Shown here piece after piece: positions 48,501 to 59,707 of a DNA stretch of 60,000 nt. The translations under genes and the position numbers were made by a program. The notes beneath the pieces are model-generated. The model did no database searches and was not told the DNA's origin. It saw only the letters and a program-made list of their open reading frames with translations. The DNA comes from Lineus longissimus (lineage: Eukaryota; Nemertea; Pilidiophora; Heteronemertea; Lineidae). Each line of letters begins with the position of its first letter. Position 1 is the stretch's first letter. The stretch spans positions 20,478,437 to 20,538,436 of the forward strand of contig NC_088313.1 of the NCBI RefSeq assembly GCF_910592395.1, read 5' to 3'.

Positions 48501-49810
48501 ATTCAAATAAGTCAATAAGATATTTCTGGAGTCGGATGATGGTACGGACGATTTTCAAACTTCCTAATCGTACTGTTTGCTTGCTTAAAATGAAGTAATT
48601 AATTCCTTTGCCAGTGGCCCTATCTCTATCGATGGCCGCTGCTTATAGAATGCCTATGATTCGATATGGATATTTAGAACCTGAACAGTAGTTTGATGTG
48701 GTAATTGAATTTTCCGGCTGGCTTGGGGACCCAATCAGATTTTTAACGAATTGGCTGCAGGCTTCGTCCGACATTTGAATAGAGTATGTACGTATGATAT
48801 TTGCTTGAGTAAATCAAGGTGGACTCTTTCATTATAGGGACGAGTTAGGCCTAAGGCAGGTGTTGTTCTCTTCATCAACTATTCGGGTCAGTATTCATAT
48901 AAGAAAAAGGCGTAAGAAACAGCTCTTTGAGGTTACTACTTAACTAATTGAATTCCGAAGTCTTCTGCCTGACAGCAGTTATGAGGACAATGCTATGAAT
49001 AATTGTATCTTCCTCTATGAATGTCTCGATTGAAGTAACCGATTTCAATAAAAAACATATCTATCAAAGTCAATAACGAATACTAGGCCCGCAAGAAGAT
49101 CCTTTTGCAATGTTCAAAATAAAGCTAAATGGCTACAACAAACATTTCCATCTCATTTCTTAGGAGTATGAAGGATTCGTTACAGGAATGGGGTTACTGT
49201 TACCTTGTATATGTCTGTATTTCAAAGAATATGCCGCATTCTTTTACTGATTTTGAAACTTGAATAGTCAGTTTGATTCACCGACAAATGTTAAAAGTTA
49301 CTATCGATTTAACATTTGGTGAAGCTATCTTACTTTGATTCGAGTTCAACAACTCTTTAACAGAATAAAGAATAAAAGAAAAATAGTTTTCTTCCCTTTG
49401 TTATTAACAACGGAAATAGTTTGCAGCCTTCTTCAGATGTCCCGCAGAGAACAAGTGAAATTGGGTAACCCAGTTTTTAGTTCATATATAAAGGAATTGC
49501 AAATCAAAGAGCACGATATTCCATTGATATCTCAACCCTTGTTCGAGGCCAATTTGTTTGCCTTATTACTGTTTAGTGATCCAATTATTGACACTGTCAT
49601 GTCAGTGTCGACATGATCAGTCATTAGCATTTCGGAAGAATTGCTGAATTGAAATGCTTGTTGATATGTTTGTCATTGAAAAATGAATTGATTTTGAACA
49701 TTTCTAAAGAGTCAATTTGCAGTTCGAGTATCTCGATTTTTGCAACATATGTTCTTTGTTACAATATCATTCATTTTGTAAACATATCTAACATACAATT
49801 TACTGGACAG
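45504..49810. other. unassigned sequence, no gene seen
   Basis: About 4.3 kb with no recognised gene or array. A-rich words of the form (a)ttaracccaaaat recur three times around 48155-48255. A 93-codon plus-strand frame at 49335-49616 follows a pyrimidine-rich stretch but has no known motif. Confidence 0.4.
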
Positions 49811-50185
49811 GCATACATCTGTCGGGATCATCACTCCACTATTTCATTTGAGAGATGCAAGAGCAGAGTTCTTGCACACGGTATAGATGGTTGAACTTGA
49901 TACGTCTGACACCGTACTGTTGTCTGGCCAGGTATTCAACTGAAACACATTGTGGTTGGGGATTACAACTACAATGTACTCATCAAATTTGCAATATGTG
50001 GACCATTGTACTGAGTAGAATCAGAGTGGGGTCTTGCACTGCTACAAGCACTCGTTCAGACAGGAGATGCTCTCCGATTACCCCGACTTAAGCAAGCAAT
50101 ATCAGAACTGGAAAGAAAATTAATAAAACAGCATAACAATGACCAGGACTACATCCTGTCTATGAGGCCACCAACAGTAAATTAA
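49811..50185 (+). pseudogene. possible decayed gene fragment, family unknown
   Basis: A series of coding-like stretches lies on one strand in consecutive order. The first, from 49812, includes TSVGIITPLFHLRDARAEFL and is cut by TAG at 49884. The same frame resumes (MVELDTSDTVLLSGQVFN) to TGA at 49941. A second register runs from 49934 (LKHIVVGDYNYNVLIKFAIC), has a TGA at 50012, then continues with GLALLQALVQTGDALRLPRL and a charged helix to TAA at 50183-50185. 'ctggacag' just before 49811 could be a splice acceptor. Choosing the best frame piecewise inflates the impression, so this is suggestive only. The last 56 codons are the most protein-like part. Confidence 0.27.
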
Positions 50186-51230
50186 TTTCTAGTCGACAGT
50201 AGCATGAGGCGGCTCGGTGGGGATAATTGTCTTCGCCAGTACAGCTGATGCACAATATCTTAGAAAAGTCTTCCAAATGGAAACTATCGAACAGCGGCAA
50301 TAACAAAAAAATAATAAAGAACCCGTTGTATGTTTTCAAATTATTCTGCATGAATATACATTTTCCTTGTTGTTCGTGGATGTACTTACCTCCCAAAGCA
50401 TTTTACATTTGTGATACACAAAACATAAACCTTGTATGATACAATTAGCTAGTAGTATTTGATCACGTACATGTAGTTTGAACCTTAACCGAGCATGTTA
50501 GCCATATTACCTCAGGAGTTCACATGCATTACTTGAACACTCCACTGCCAAGCTAAGTCTAAGTTTGCCTGAATGGAAAATGTTGACTGCAGACTTAAGT
50601 ACGGTACAACATCAAAAACACAGTTTAATACTCTACAGTTAGAGGGAGCATACTGAACTATGCTAGTCAGCTGCAGGATGTAAATCATTATGACCTGTAA
50701 TTAAATTCATTGACTTTCAATTCAATCTAGATACCTCAGATATTTAGTTTTTTACAGCCATTGTTATATTGATAGTATACCAGATATACAAAAGTAATTA
50801 AACGTATGGATCCACATGAATATGGCAAAATAATTAATTATCATTCGAAATGGAAATGTATAGCTAGTCTATCAACCATGGTATATTATCTACTTTTTAG
50901 AATCGATCTGGAGTAAATAGTTTTGTATCTATCGTCTCAAAATATACGCATTTTTTTATAAAATGTGTGACAAACACAGAGGTTTACCGCCAAACAAATG
51001 ATGGGCAGCACATTTGAATGACAAGGGCAATGACTTCCAATAAAGATTAGGAAATCAATGAGATCTCTTCATATACTACCTCGTGTCGATTGAGATCAAA
51101 ACGCACAGGATTGGGAAGGATGAAACTGTAGCTGTGGTAGGAACAGGGAAATCTAATACGTTCTGAACTACATACCCAAGGTTAATACGTTACCTTTGGT
51201 CAAAATGAACTGCTTAGAATAAGCCACGTA
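50186..51230. other. unassigned AT-rich sequence
   Basis: No gene or repeat recognised. Two overlapping frames at 50160-50439 on opposite strands have no motif. Confidence 0.4.
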
Positions 51231-51712
51231 TGCACAATAGGGAGGTTCCGCACCGCCTACGATTACGATTACGATTACGATTTGTGTATGACGTCATCAA
51301 TTTTTGCAGCAACGTCATCAGCCCTGAAATCGTCTGCGGCATATTCGGTTCGTTTCTACGACGATGGCGGCTAATCTTCGTAAGTGATAAACGATCATCG
51401 AGAACGTCAATTTCATGCACTTCCAAAGTATCCTGGGTCACGTTTTTCACAAACAATATATTTTGACTATGCACTCCAGACGTAGGACCTGCAAATTTCA
51501 TGGCCAAAGCTGTTTTATACCGTCATGACTGCAATGAAATTGGAATGCAAATTCGCTCTGTTCGTGAGCCGTGGGTTTCTTGAATGACATCAAGAGTATT
51601 TTTGCGGAACTGAATTTAGCTGCTTCTCGACGCGATTACGATTACGATTACGTTTTCCGAAATCGTAATGGTAATCGTAATCGTAGGCGGTGCGGAACCT
51701 CCCTATTGTGCA
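51231..51712. mobile_element. 482-bp MITE-like element with 53-bp inverted ends
   Basis: The left end starts TGCACAATAGGGAGGTTCCG, continues CACCGCCTAC, then hexamer repeats of GATTAC. The right end is its reverse complement over 53 bp with a single mismatch (G/C at position 43). The inner ends consist of (ACGATT)n subrepeats. The outermost TGCA is itself palindromic: either it is part of the inverted repeat or it is a 4-bp target duplication. No longer target duplication is obvious. No transposase is recognisable. The interior is open on the minus strand for 97 codons (51214-51507, including HEIDVLDDRLSLTKISRHRR), reading through the left end. Most likely a non-autonomous DNA transposon or fold-back element of unknown superfamily. 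Confidence 0.85.
51289..51296. promoter_or_regulatory. TGACGTCA, CRE/ATF-type palindrome
   Basis: A perfect 8-bp TGACGTCA lies a few bases inside the left inverted repeat of the 51231-51712 element, with a second half-like aacgtca about 20 bp on. This is the consensus cAMP-response element bound by CREB/ATF bZIP factors. One 8-mer can occur by chance, so function is not implied. Confidence 0.25.
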
Positions 51713-52303
51713 GTGAGAATTACCAATTTTCGTGAATGGGCAAAATAAGACGCCAGGCTATCTTATTATGATTTTCACCTTTCATATACTACTATCAATC
51801 CCCCAATGGTCGCATATAATTTTGTTGGTCCTTTGACATGCTTCGAGCCAGGATTTCAAGACCTGCAGTCAAGTGCAACAGGGGCAGCATCTGTGATTGA
51901 CAAGGTCAAAATCGCAATAATGGGCATGCTCCTTTCTGTTCGCTTCATTGGCGAGTTGTTGGGTTCGAAGATGTCAGTCAGTATCGAGTGGACGCAAACT
52001 GACAGATATTGAACAGTGCCATTTAGATGACAGATCTCGTCAGGCTACTGTAGGCTGCCTTTTCTCCATTAGCTCGTGTTCATAAAGATGTTTTGATAAC
52101 GACGATATGTTTTTTCAAGCGCACTTTCATTTGCGTCATATCATTCGTCGCCTCAACAACTCTCTTCGTGTAGGAAACTAGGAACATATTCTGGCACATT
52201 TCACAGAAACACAGTATCGGTGACGGATACTAGTGATAAGTCTCTAAGCCCAGACTCTTGTTTCAGTATCACATTATCGACAAATAAAGGTAAACTAGGT
52301 TCG
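51713..52303. other. unassigned sequence, no gene seen
   Basis: One 68-codon plus-strand frame (51806-52012) without motif. The last 100 bp lead into the ATG-rich start region of the next entry and could be a promoter or 5' leader. No TATA box is clear. Confidence 0.35.
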
Positions 52304-52321
52304 ATGGCGGCCATGGACTAA
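52304..52321 (+). promoter_or_regulatory. possible 5-codon upstream ORF (MAAMD)
   Basis: ATG GCG GCC ATG GAC TAA ends two bases before the ATG of the downstream 70-codon frame. The first ATG has T at -3 and G at +4. If the region is a transcribed leader, such an arrangement could lower or gate initiation at the main start. This is inference from position only. Confidence 0.2.
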
Positions 52322-52323
52322 GT

Positions 52324-52536
52324 ATGGCAGACGTATTGACGACTGGGGTGACAGGTTTTGTCTGGTCGATGTCAGTGCTTCTCCTCTACCGTCCTGAGGG
52401 AGTGGTTACCGGAATTCCCCACCTTATAGGATGTTTAGTCCATATATTGCCTATTGTTATCGAGGAGAGTACGGTTCACATCAGTTGGAGTTTGAATTCT
52501 AATTCCAACAATAACATTGTTTTATTAACAGAATGA
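52324..52536 (+). CDS. candidate small hydrophobic protein ORF
   Basis: A 70-codon frame starts at an ATG with A at -3 and G at +4, the best start context among the plus-strand candidates. It reads MADVLTTGVTGFVWSMSVLL, giving one hydrophobic stretch at about residues 8-22. A second (PHLIGCLVHILPIVI) falls at about residues 32-46. The tail is polar with an Asn/Ser run. Two membrane helices are conceivable. No family recognised. It lies about 70 bp before the 55-bp minisatellite, on the same strand map. Confidence 0.22.
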   Translation: MADVLTTGVTGFVWSMSVLLLYRPEGVVTGIPHLIGCLVHILPIVIEESTVHISWSLNSNSNNNIVLLTE

Positions 52537-53318
52537 TTATCAAATTAAGGAAGCAGTTGGTACAGCGATTAATGTACCGATCTTACCAATATCCCATGTG
52601 TCATATGCTGATGACCAATGCAGCGAAAGTTGGGACTTTGTTCCAACAACCTATTTTCTATGTTGACGACCAATGCCGCGGAAGTTGGCACATTGTTCCA
52701 ACAACCCGTGTGCTGCGTTGACGACCGATGCCACGGAAGTTGGCTCATTGTTCCAACAACCCGTGTGCTGCGTTGACGACCGATGCCACGGAAGTTGGCA
52801 TATTGTTCCAACAACCCGTGTGCTGCGTTGACGACCGATGCCACGGAAGTTGGCTCATTGTTCCAACAACTCGTGTGCTGCGTTGACGACCGATGCCACG
52901 GAAGTTGGCATATTGTTCCAACAACCCGTGTGCTGCGTTGACGACGGATGCCGCGGAAGTTGGCATATTGTTCCAACAACCCGTGTGCTGCGTTGACGAC
53001 CGATGCCACGGAAGTTGGCATATTGTTCCAACAACCCGTGTGCTGCGTTGACGACCGATGCCACGGAAGTTGGCATATTGTTCCAACAACCCGTGTGCTG
53101 CGTTGACGACCGATGCCACGGAAGTTGGCTCATTGTTCCAACAACTCGTGTGCTGCGTTGACGACCGATGCCACGGAAGTTGGCATATTGTTCCAACAAC
53201 CCGTGTGCTGCGTTGACGACCGATGCCACGGAAGTTGGCATATTGTTCCAACAACTCGTGTGCTGCGTTGACGACGGATACCGCTGAAGTTCAACAACCC
53301 GTGTGCTGCGTTGACGAC

Positions 53319-53810
53319 GGAGTCACGGAAGTTGGCACATTGTTCCAACAACCCGTGTGCTGCGTTGACGACGGAGTCACGGAAGTTCGCACATTGTTCC
53401 AACAACCCGTGTGCTGCGTTGACGACGGAGTCACGGAAGTTCGCACATTGTTCCAACAACCCGTGTGCTGCGTTGACGACCGATGCCACGGAAGTTGGCA
53501 TATTGTTCCAACAACCCGTGTGCTGCGTTGACGACGGATGCCGCGGAAGTTGGCATATTCTTCCAACAACCCGTGTGCTGCGTTGATGACGGATGCCGCG
53601 GAAGTTCGCACATTGTTCCAACAACCCGTGTGCTGCGTTGACGACGGATGCCACGGAAGTTGGCATATTGTTCCAACAACCCGTGTGCTGCGTTGACGAC
53701 GGATGCCACGGAAGTTGGCATATTGTTCCAACAACTCGTGTGCTGCGTTGACGACCGATGCCACGGAAGTTGGCATATTGTTCCAACAACCCGTGTGCTG
53801 CGTTGACGAC
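53319..53810. repeat. 492-bp higher-order unit, copy 1 (nine monomers)
   Basis: Order: three 54-bp ggagtcac monomers, then cgatgccac, ggatgccgc with the private ttcttcc, ggatgccgc preceded by the private gatgac, two ggatgccac (the second with ctcgtg), then cgatgccac. Length 3 x 54 + 6 x 55 = 492, which matches the observed 492-bp offset to the next ggagtcac block at 53811. Confidence 0.85.
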
Positions 53811-54192
53811 GGAGTCACGGAAGTTGGCACATTGTTCCAACAACCCGTGTGCTGCGTTGACGACGGAGTCACGGAAGTTCGCACATTGTTCCAACAACCC
53901 GTGTGCTGCGTTGACGACGGAGTCACGGAAGTTCGCACATTGTTCCAACAACCCGTGTGCTGCGTTGACGACCGATGCCACGGAAGTTGGCATATTGTTC
54001 CAACAACCCGTGTGCTGCGTTGACGACGGATGCCGCGGAAGTTGGCATATTCTTCCAACAACCCGTGTGCTGCGTTGATGACGGATGCCGCGGAAGTTCG
54101 CACATTGTTCCAACAACCCGTGTGCTGCGTTGACGACGGATGCCACGGAAGTTGGCATATTGTTCCAACAACTCGTGTGCTGCGTTGACGAC
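53811..54192. repeat. 492-bp higher-order unit, copy 2 (partial)
   Basis: Repeats the first six monomers of copy 1 in the same order, with the same private variants (ttcttcc at about 54052 and gatgac at about 54077), without differences that I could see. It then jumps to the ctcgtg monomer and the 43-bp deleted monomer, so two or three monomers are missing compared with copy 1. Confidence 0.8.
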
Positions 54193-54298
54193 GGATACCG
54201 CTGAAGTTCAACAACCCGTGTGCTGCGTTGACGACGGATGCCGCGGAAGTTGGCACATTGTTCCAACAACCCGTGTGCTGCGTTGACGACATATGCCA

Positions 54299-55830
54299 TG
54301 GACAACAACACGACCGTGAGTTTTTCTATGAAGTTACTCTCAAGTGGCTTAAGTACGTCATATTTCACAATTCTATAAAGATGTTATTTCAACCACGATA
54401 GTCGTGATGACGACAAGCTGACATCCTTGCCACAGCAGTAGACACAACCTCAACCTTGGCACGCTTCGAGAAGTAACATAATTTCAATTTACTGCCAATT
54501 ACATCCAATCATCACACGGTAATAGAAATTAACCTACCTTTATTGTGCTGATAATTGATCGAAGACCTTCATGAAATATCCATAGTTGATTTCCTTAAGC
54601 TGATTATTGCACGGTAGATTTGAAATTATTCCTTTTAGTGCTGTTGTTGCTGTTGTTATCCTGCAAGCAGAAAAAGACAACGTGTGATGAGAAACTTGAT
54701 TTTACAATACCGGGTACTAACAGTACTTTCTGTATTCTTTCTAGTACAGACACTAACAGAATGGGCTTTCAATGGGAACTCAACTAAAGCATTTCCCACT
54801 ACGACAGCATCTGCAGGGGAGCTTATGTGAGAATAGAAACTATCATCAAAAGATACCAACAACACCAGGGGGTGATTTAATTACTGGAGCCGGCTAATTT
54901 CATTCTCTACCAACGCGACACGACTTCTGTATGGAATCAGGCCTTAAAGGCAGGTAAACACTGCCGTGATAACATACGACTCATCCAGGTGACTACTAAA
55001 TGCATGATACCTTAACGCACAAGACTGTTGCACTGCGGAATTACCTACCCAAGGTCATCACCGTGATCAAGGGGTGAATATCAGGCTAACTATACTCAGT
55101 AAGAACTTCATGGAGTCCTAAAGATACAAAATGCCCAAATTGAAAGTGCTGCTCCACTTAACAGTGTTGATTACCTTTATTTGTAACGCAGCTGACATGA
55201 AAAATTCACTCGAAAATTTCCTCGCTCCTCCTAGATCGAAACGCCTATACGATGATAAGAACAGCCTCGTCATTCACGCTGAAACCGCGTATCATCATGT
55301 TACGCAATGATGAACCTGATTGACAACTCAATTTATCCGGGACGGCATGCTTTTATCTTTACCATGTTCTCTCCGTCGCCCTTCATTACCATTGAATAAA
55401 CCCTTATGAATAAACACTGCACAAACTCTCTTATCTGATAAAGCAACTGCATCAATGATGCATCAAAGACACAGAGGGGTTTTGATCACCGGTTGGGATA
55501 CTCTCCAATAAATCGAATTGAAATGTTCCATCGTACCGGGGACATCATGGGAAATTACTGCACTAGATTAAGGTTGAATTTATTCTGTGGCCTTGGGTTG
55601 CCGATGATTGGTTTGATAAAGAGGCCGCAAGGTCTCACGCATTACCAAAGCATATTTTAAGCTATTTGAAGGATTTCAGAGTTATCATTTCACTTAGACA
55701 CAATCGTATCTTTGGTTTGATTTGGAGCACGATTTGTCCCTTTTAAAGCCACATTTTAAAGTTTAAGCATGTTTTATAACATAAAACTTTTCCTAAAGGT
55801 AAACCTAGTTTTTTAACTAACATACTCTTT
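54299..55830. other. unassigned right flank of the 55-bp array
   Basis: No gene recognised. A short (TGT/TGC) run lies near 54640-54656. One 69-codon minus-strand frame (54656-54865) has no motif. Confidence 0.4.
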
Positions 55831-56187
55831 TTGAATGAAAACAAGCTTTTTCCATGTTTCTATGTTCAAAAAACATTTATGGCGCAAGCCATCTGTCCAA
55901 TAACTAGGGAACTGCCTTGTTACTTTGATGGCTTGTGGCATCACAGATTTTTAGTCAGAAAACAACATCGCTCACGCAGAGCTTTACATCTTTTTTCACC
56001 AAACCGATGGAATCAACTTTCATTATGTGATCAATCAGTATCAATCGCCTATTCTGGTGACGACCAACATTTGGGTAAATTTATTCGGATATATTTGCAT
56101 GTCGGATTTGATGCAGGTGCAACTGACACTCGCCGGCTATACAAGTGTGGTCGACAGAAGATAAATTTGTTTAGCTCTCAAGTGTGA
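55831..56187 (+). CDS. possible ORF, unknown product
   Basis: A 118-codon stop-free frame. The first ATG in frame gives a start at MAQAICPITRELPCYFDGLW, leaving about 102 codons. The middle is basic (RKQHRSRRALHLF) and the end reads DTRRLYKCGRQKINLFSSQV. No signal peptide or known domain. Its length is compatible with chance. Confidence 0.15.
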   Translation: MNENKLFPCFYVQKTFMAQAICPITRELPCYFDGLWHHRFLVRKQHRSRRALHLFSPNRWNQLSLCDQSVSIAYSGDDQHLGKFIRIYLHVGFDAGATDTRRLYKCGRQKINLFSSQV

Positions 56188-59100
56188 TTGTTCGGACTCC
56201 TGTGCAATGAGTCAGATGACAAGCCAACCAATATGCATATCGCTACGACTAATAATTGTCAACAATAACATGGAACTTGATCATCCAACTGCGATCTTCA
56301 GATACTAATAAGCTGGTGATTTCAAATCAATACATCACAGGTAGACCATTTTCCGTGCGCGATTCAATTCTAACTTTTTTGAAAATGAAAAAAATCATTG
56401 ACAGGCAGCAGCCATATAAATTAAAAAAATACATACTAGTATTATTATAAAGGTTCGTTAAAAAGTTATTTAGACTTTTATACTAGTACAGAAATGTCAT
56501 ACAGTTTATTTACCTTATCAATATCAACACTGGCAAAATCTAACGAGCCAACATCAACATACAGTGAATTTGTTACAGTGACTGAACCGCACCGAATCAA
56601 CCACGAATGACATTGGCCATTAGAATCTCTCACCGCTGTATTCGTCTACATCCACTGAACTAACTTCACAGAAGGTGACCACTCAAAACCCAAACTAAGT
56701 CTTCCATCCAATGAACACAGTCTGGAGTAAGATTTAAAAGTCTTGAACTACTCGGAATACAACTTTTTTGAAAGAAGTGAAGAGTAATCAAGAAAGATCT
56801 AAAGAATACTCCTAGTTAGTTTCTTCAAAGAATGCAGATCTTAAACAAAAAGAATACATGAGTTTGGACTCCACTCAATCAACAGAATTACATGCACCAA
56901 CTTATTGCCCCTACGCCAATACTGATAGGAAGAGCGCCATCAGATAGAAAAGCTAACAGAGCAACTCTCGATTTCCGAAAGAAAACCGATAGATAAAACA
57001 CTGAGATAAGGAACGTATCCTACCTTTTTCGTGGATGACCAAAAGTCCCAACCACAACAACAATACTAGCACAAAGATTTGTTCTGCTGCCTCAATCACT
57101 ATCAACAATTCAACGATAGTCCATTTTGCTTTGAAAACGTCCCGTTAATTCCCGACAGCACGTGGAAGATGACACCATGCTTTAGAAGGCGAGAGTAGAT
57201 TTCAATAGTTACATAGTGAATGCCGAGTTCCAAGCGACAGAAGGTAGATATAGGTGTGGACGCCCTCTATACCAGATTGGAACCTGGAGCAATCATCCGT
57301 AGATGCTTTCGATGGTACGATGATCGCTGATCGGTACTGCGGCGTGGGGCTTCAGCACTATAGAACGAGTGAAAGAACTGATGATTCAGCCTTTGTGGTT
57401 GATGAAAGACATGCGGTCTATGATAACAGTTTGTAATGACTTATGCGATGTCGAGAACGAAGTTGCGGGTGAAAAGAGATAAATTGACTGCAGTGCCTTT
57501 CACTTGCTTGATCTGATTAATATGTTTTCGTCCAGGGACTTGAATGAAAACATCGGGCTACGCTGGCCGACCGAATGGGCAGGGCAGATGAGTCATGGCA
57601 GGACATAAATCAATAAAGGGGGGGTGTCCCGTGGCCTTGTTGCTGGAGTGTTCTACAGAAAACCATGAAAACCTCAGTAGTAGTCATTTGAAGACACGGT
57701 CAATTCACCGATGAAAAAAATAAGACTGAATTGAAACCTGGCTCAAACTTTGTCATGATAGCAGATCCAGATCCGGATCACTGACAATAGACAACAAACT
57801 ATCGCGTTGGCTGTTGGCTGATCAACAGAAAATAACGAAGGAAAGGCTACAGCAATTAAGGATCCCGCAAGATCTACTGTGACTACAAACATACCAAGGA
57901 AAAAAAACCTCGTGTAGGAACATCGATGCCAAAATTGACTTTGACAAAGTTTGATGGAACTAGAACTGCGTTTTGAAAATAGCTTGATTACCGGTGTAAA
58001 AAGCTACAGGGTCCGATTCGACAGTTTTAGGTCACTAAATACGGTGTTCGTTAATGTCAAGTCTTTCATTTCTGAGTACTTATTGAGCAAACATCCTCGA
58101 CAATATTCTATGCATAGTTTACTTAGTGCGAGCAAGCGAAAAACGATTTTCTCCAAATGATTGAGTGAAAAACGTATTAGTATGAACCATTCAATCAGAA
58201 GCAGCAGGTGATTTGATAACATTAGTATAGAAGAATAAGACATAGTTATTATTGTTAAGAAAGCCTAGCCTGGGGTGAAATTGGAGATTTGTCACGAGTA
58301 GTCTTTCAAAACATTATCAATGCATAAGAGCAAGAAAAATATGATAATCTATATTTCGTCAGATAAAGCACAGAATGTTAAGGAATGCATGATTGTGATT
58401 CTTTTCTTTATCATGTTTTTTCTCAATGTTTATTGGTGACAGTAGGCCTGATAAATGAATTGACGCCCAATTCAACACGCGCACTACCAGCACTTTACTA
58501 GTGATAAGCAACCATTGCAAACGATCTACACCGACCCTTCACTATTAAATACAAACGCCGACAACCTAAGAAACAAATACTGAACAAGGCAAGAACGATA
58601 GAAACAGATGTTGTCTATGATTCTTCATCAAGCTTCTAACCTATTGAGCGACACATCTTCAACAATTTGGTATTCCCAGGTCACACGTGAACTATATCCC
58701 CGCCAACAAAAACCGAAGCAATCCTGTCCGCCATCTCCATCGTTTCATACTCATTGCCTAACGTGAGGTGAACATTTTATGTGATTTCCAATCAGATAGC
58801 CACCAACAAAATGACTGCCACAAGGCGAGTTATGCCTATAAATTGCCAATGGCTCTAGTAGATAAAATAACAGTCAAACACATGGGTCCCTGATGAGATA
58901 CCTCGTCCATAGTGACTGCCAATAGGCTGCTTATTAGGTTTGTTGTATAGATTTCATTCATGTCACCTTATCATAATGTACAACGCAAGCGGTAATGCTG
59001 CTTTGAAGGCGATTTTGAAAAAAAATCTTTCTAGGACCCCTGGGTCAGTACAACGTCAGTTACTTCTTTTCCTCTTCTTCTCGGCGTTTGACAACAGATG

Positions 59101-59707
59101 TATCTTTTGTGTTCCTTTTTTAACTTGACAGTCATTTTGAAATCAACACCGAGAGTCTTGTACAGAATAGCGTTACTTTTGTACTAACTCTCCGCTAAAT
59201 GAACAAAGCCCCCAGCTCCATCAATCAATTTAACAGACGGCCGTTTTAGATCACTGTCAGCGAAAGGCCAAGCCTCACTCTACTGTTTTAATGCATTTGA
59301 GTAATAAAAAAACAACATTTTGCAACATCAGCGTGACAAGCTGTATTCTGATAAGTACCAACTTCCAGCTCGATATTCCCAGTCTACCAATACGTTGTTC
59401 ATACGAGAGTCCTTTTCGCTTCACTAGTGTATGTACATCATGTACATGAATTGAAAGGCAACTATAATAAAAATTTAATGAGAATGCTGAAATGCTTGAA
59501 TAATCTTTCTTTCAAATGTAATCAATCATTGAAGGCCGTCGCTTCAACTGTACAGACAAGTTAAAGTAATCGTTCTTCAGAATCCGAATATTCCTCTAGC
59601 TTCAAGCGAGGCAAACATTTCCATGTATAGAGAAAGTGACACACTGAATAGTCAAATTAATGAAATGTTCCACCAGTAAGTCAATAGTCAAGAAACGAGT
59701 AGGAAAT
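56188..59707. other. unassigned sequence, no gene seen
   Basis: About 3.5 kb with only short frames (at most 79 codons at 58004-58243 minus) and no recognised repeat. An imperfect palindrome, atgtacatcatgtacat, lies near 59431. The region is AT-rich throughout. Confidence 0.4.

Larger units (their letters stand above)
52604..54298. repeat. 55-bp CpG-dense minisatellite, about 31 copies
   Basis: The monomer reads ttccaacaacccgtgtgctg, then cgttgacgaccgatgccacg, then gaagttggcatattg. Variants are a 54-bp form (ggagtcacgg), a 43-bp form missing 12 bases (ggataccgctgaagttcaac, at 53276 and 54193), cga/gga, gccac/gccgc, ggcat/cgcac and ccgtg/tcgtg. The consensus has 15 C, 15 G and 5 CpG, giving observed/expected CpG of about 1.2 and 54.5% GC in an AT-rich setting. 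The leftmost one or two monomers are the most diverged, as expected of array edges. The minus strand has no stops in any frame across most monomers. Confidence 0.97.

Noticed and set aside
51255-51285. (GATTAC)n as a telomere-type or ordinary microsatellite tract
   Set aside because: It occurs as matched inverted copies at both ends of one element, so it is part of the terminal inverted repeats rather than a free microsatellite.
53223-54078. Plus-strand ORFs of about 100 codons inside the 55-bp array
   Set aside because: Overlapping frames all derive from the same monomers and their 54-bp variants. They have no unique N-terminus and no start context.
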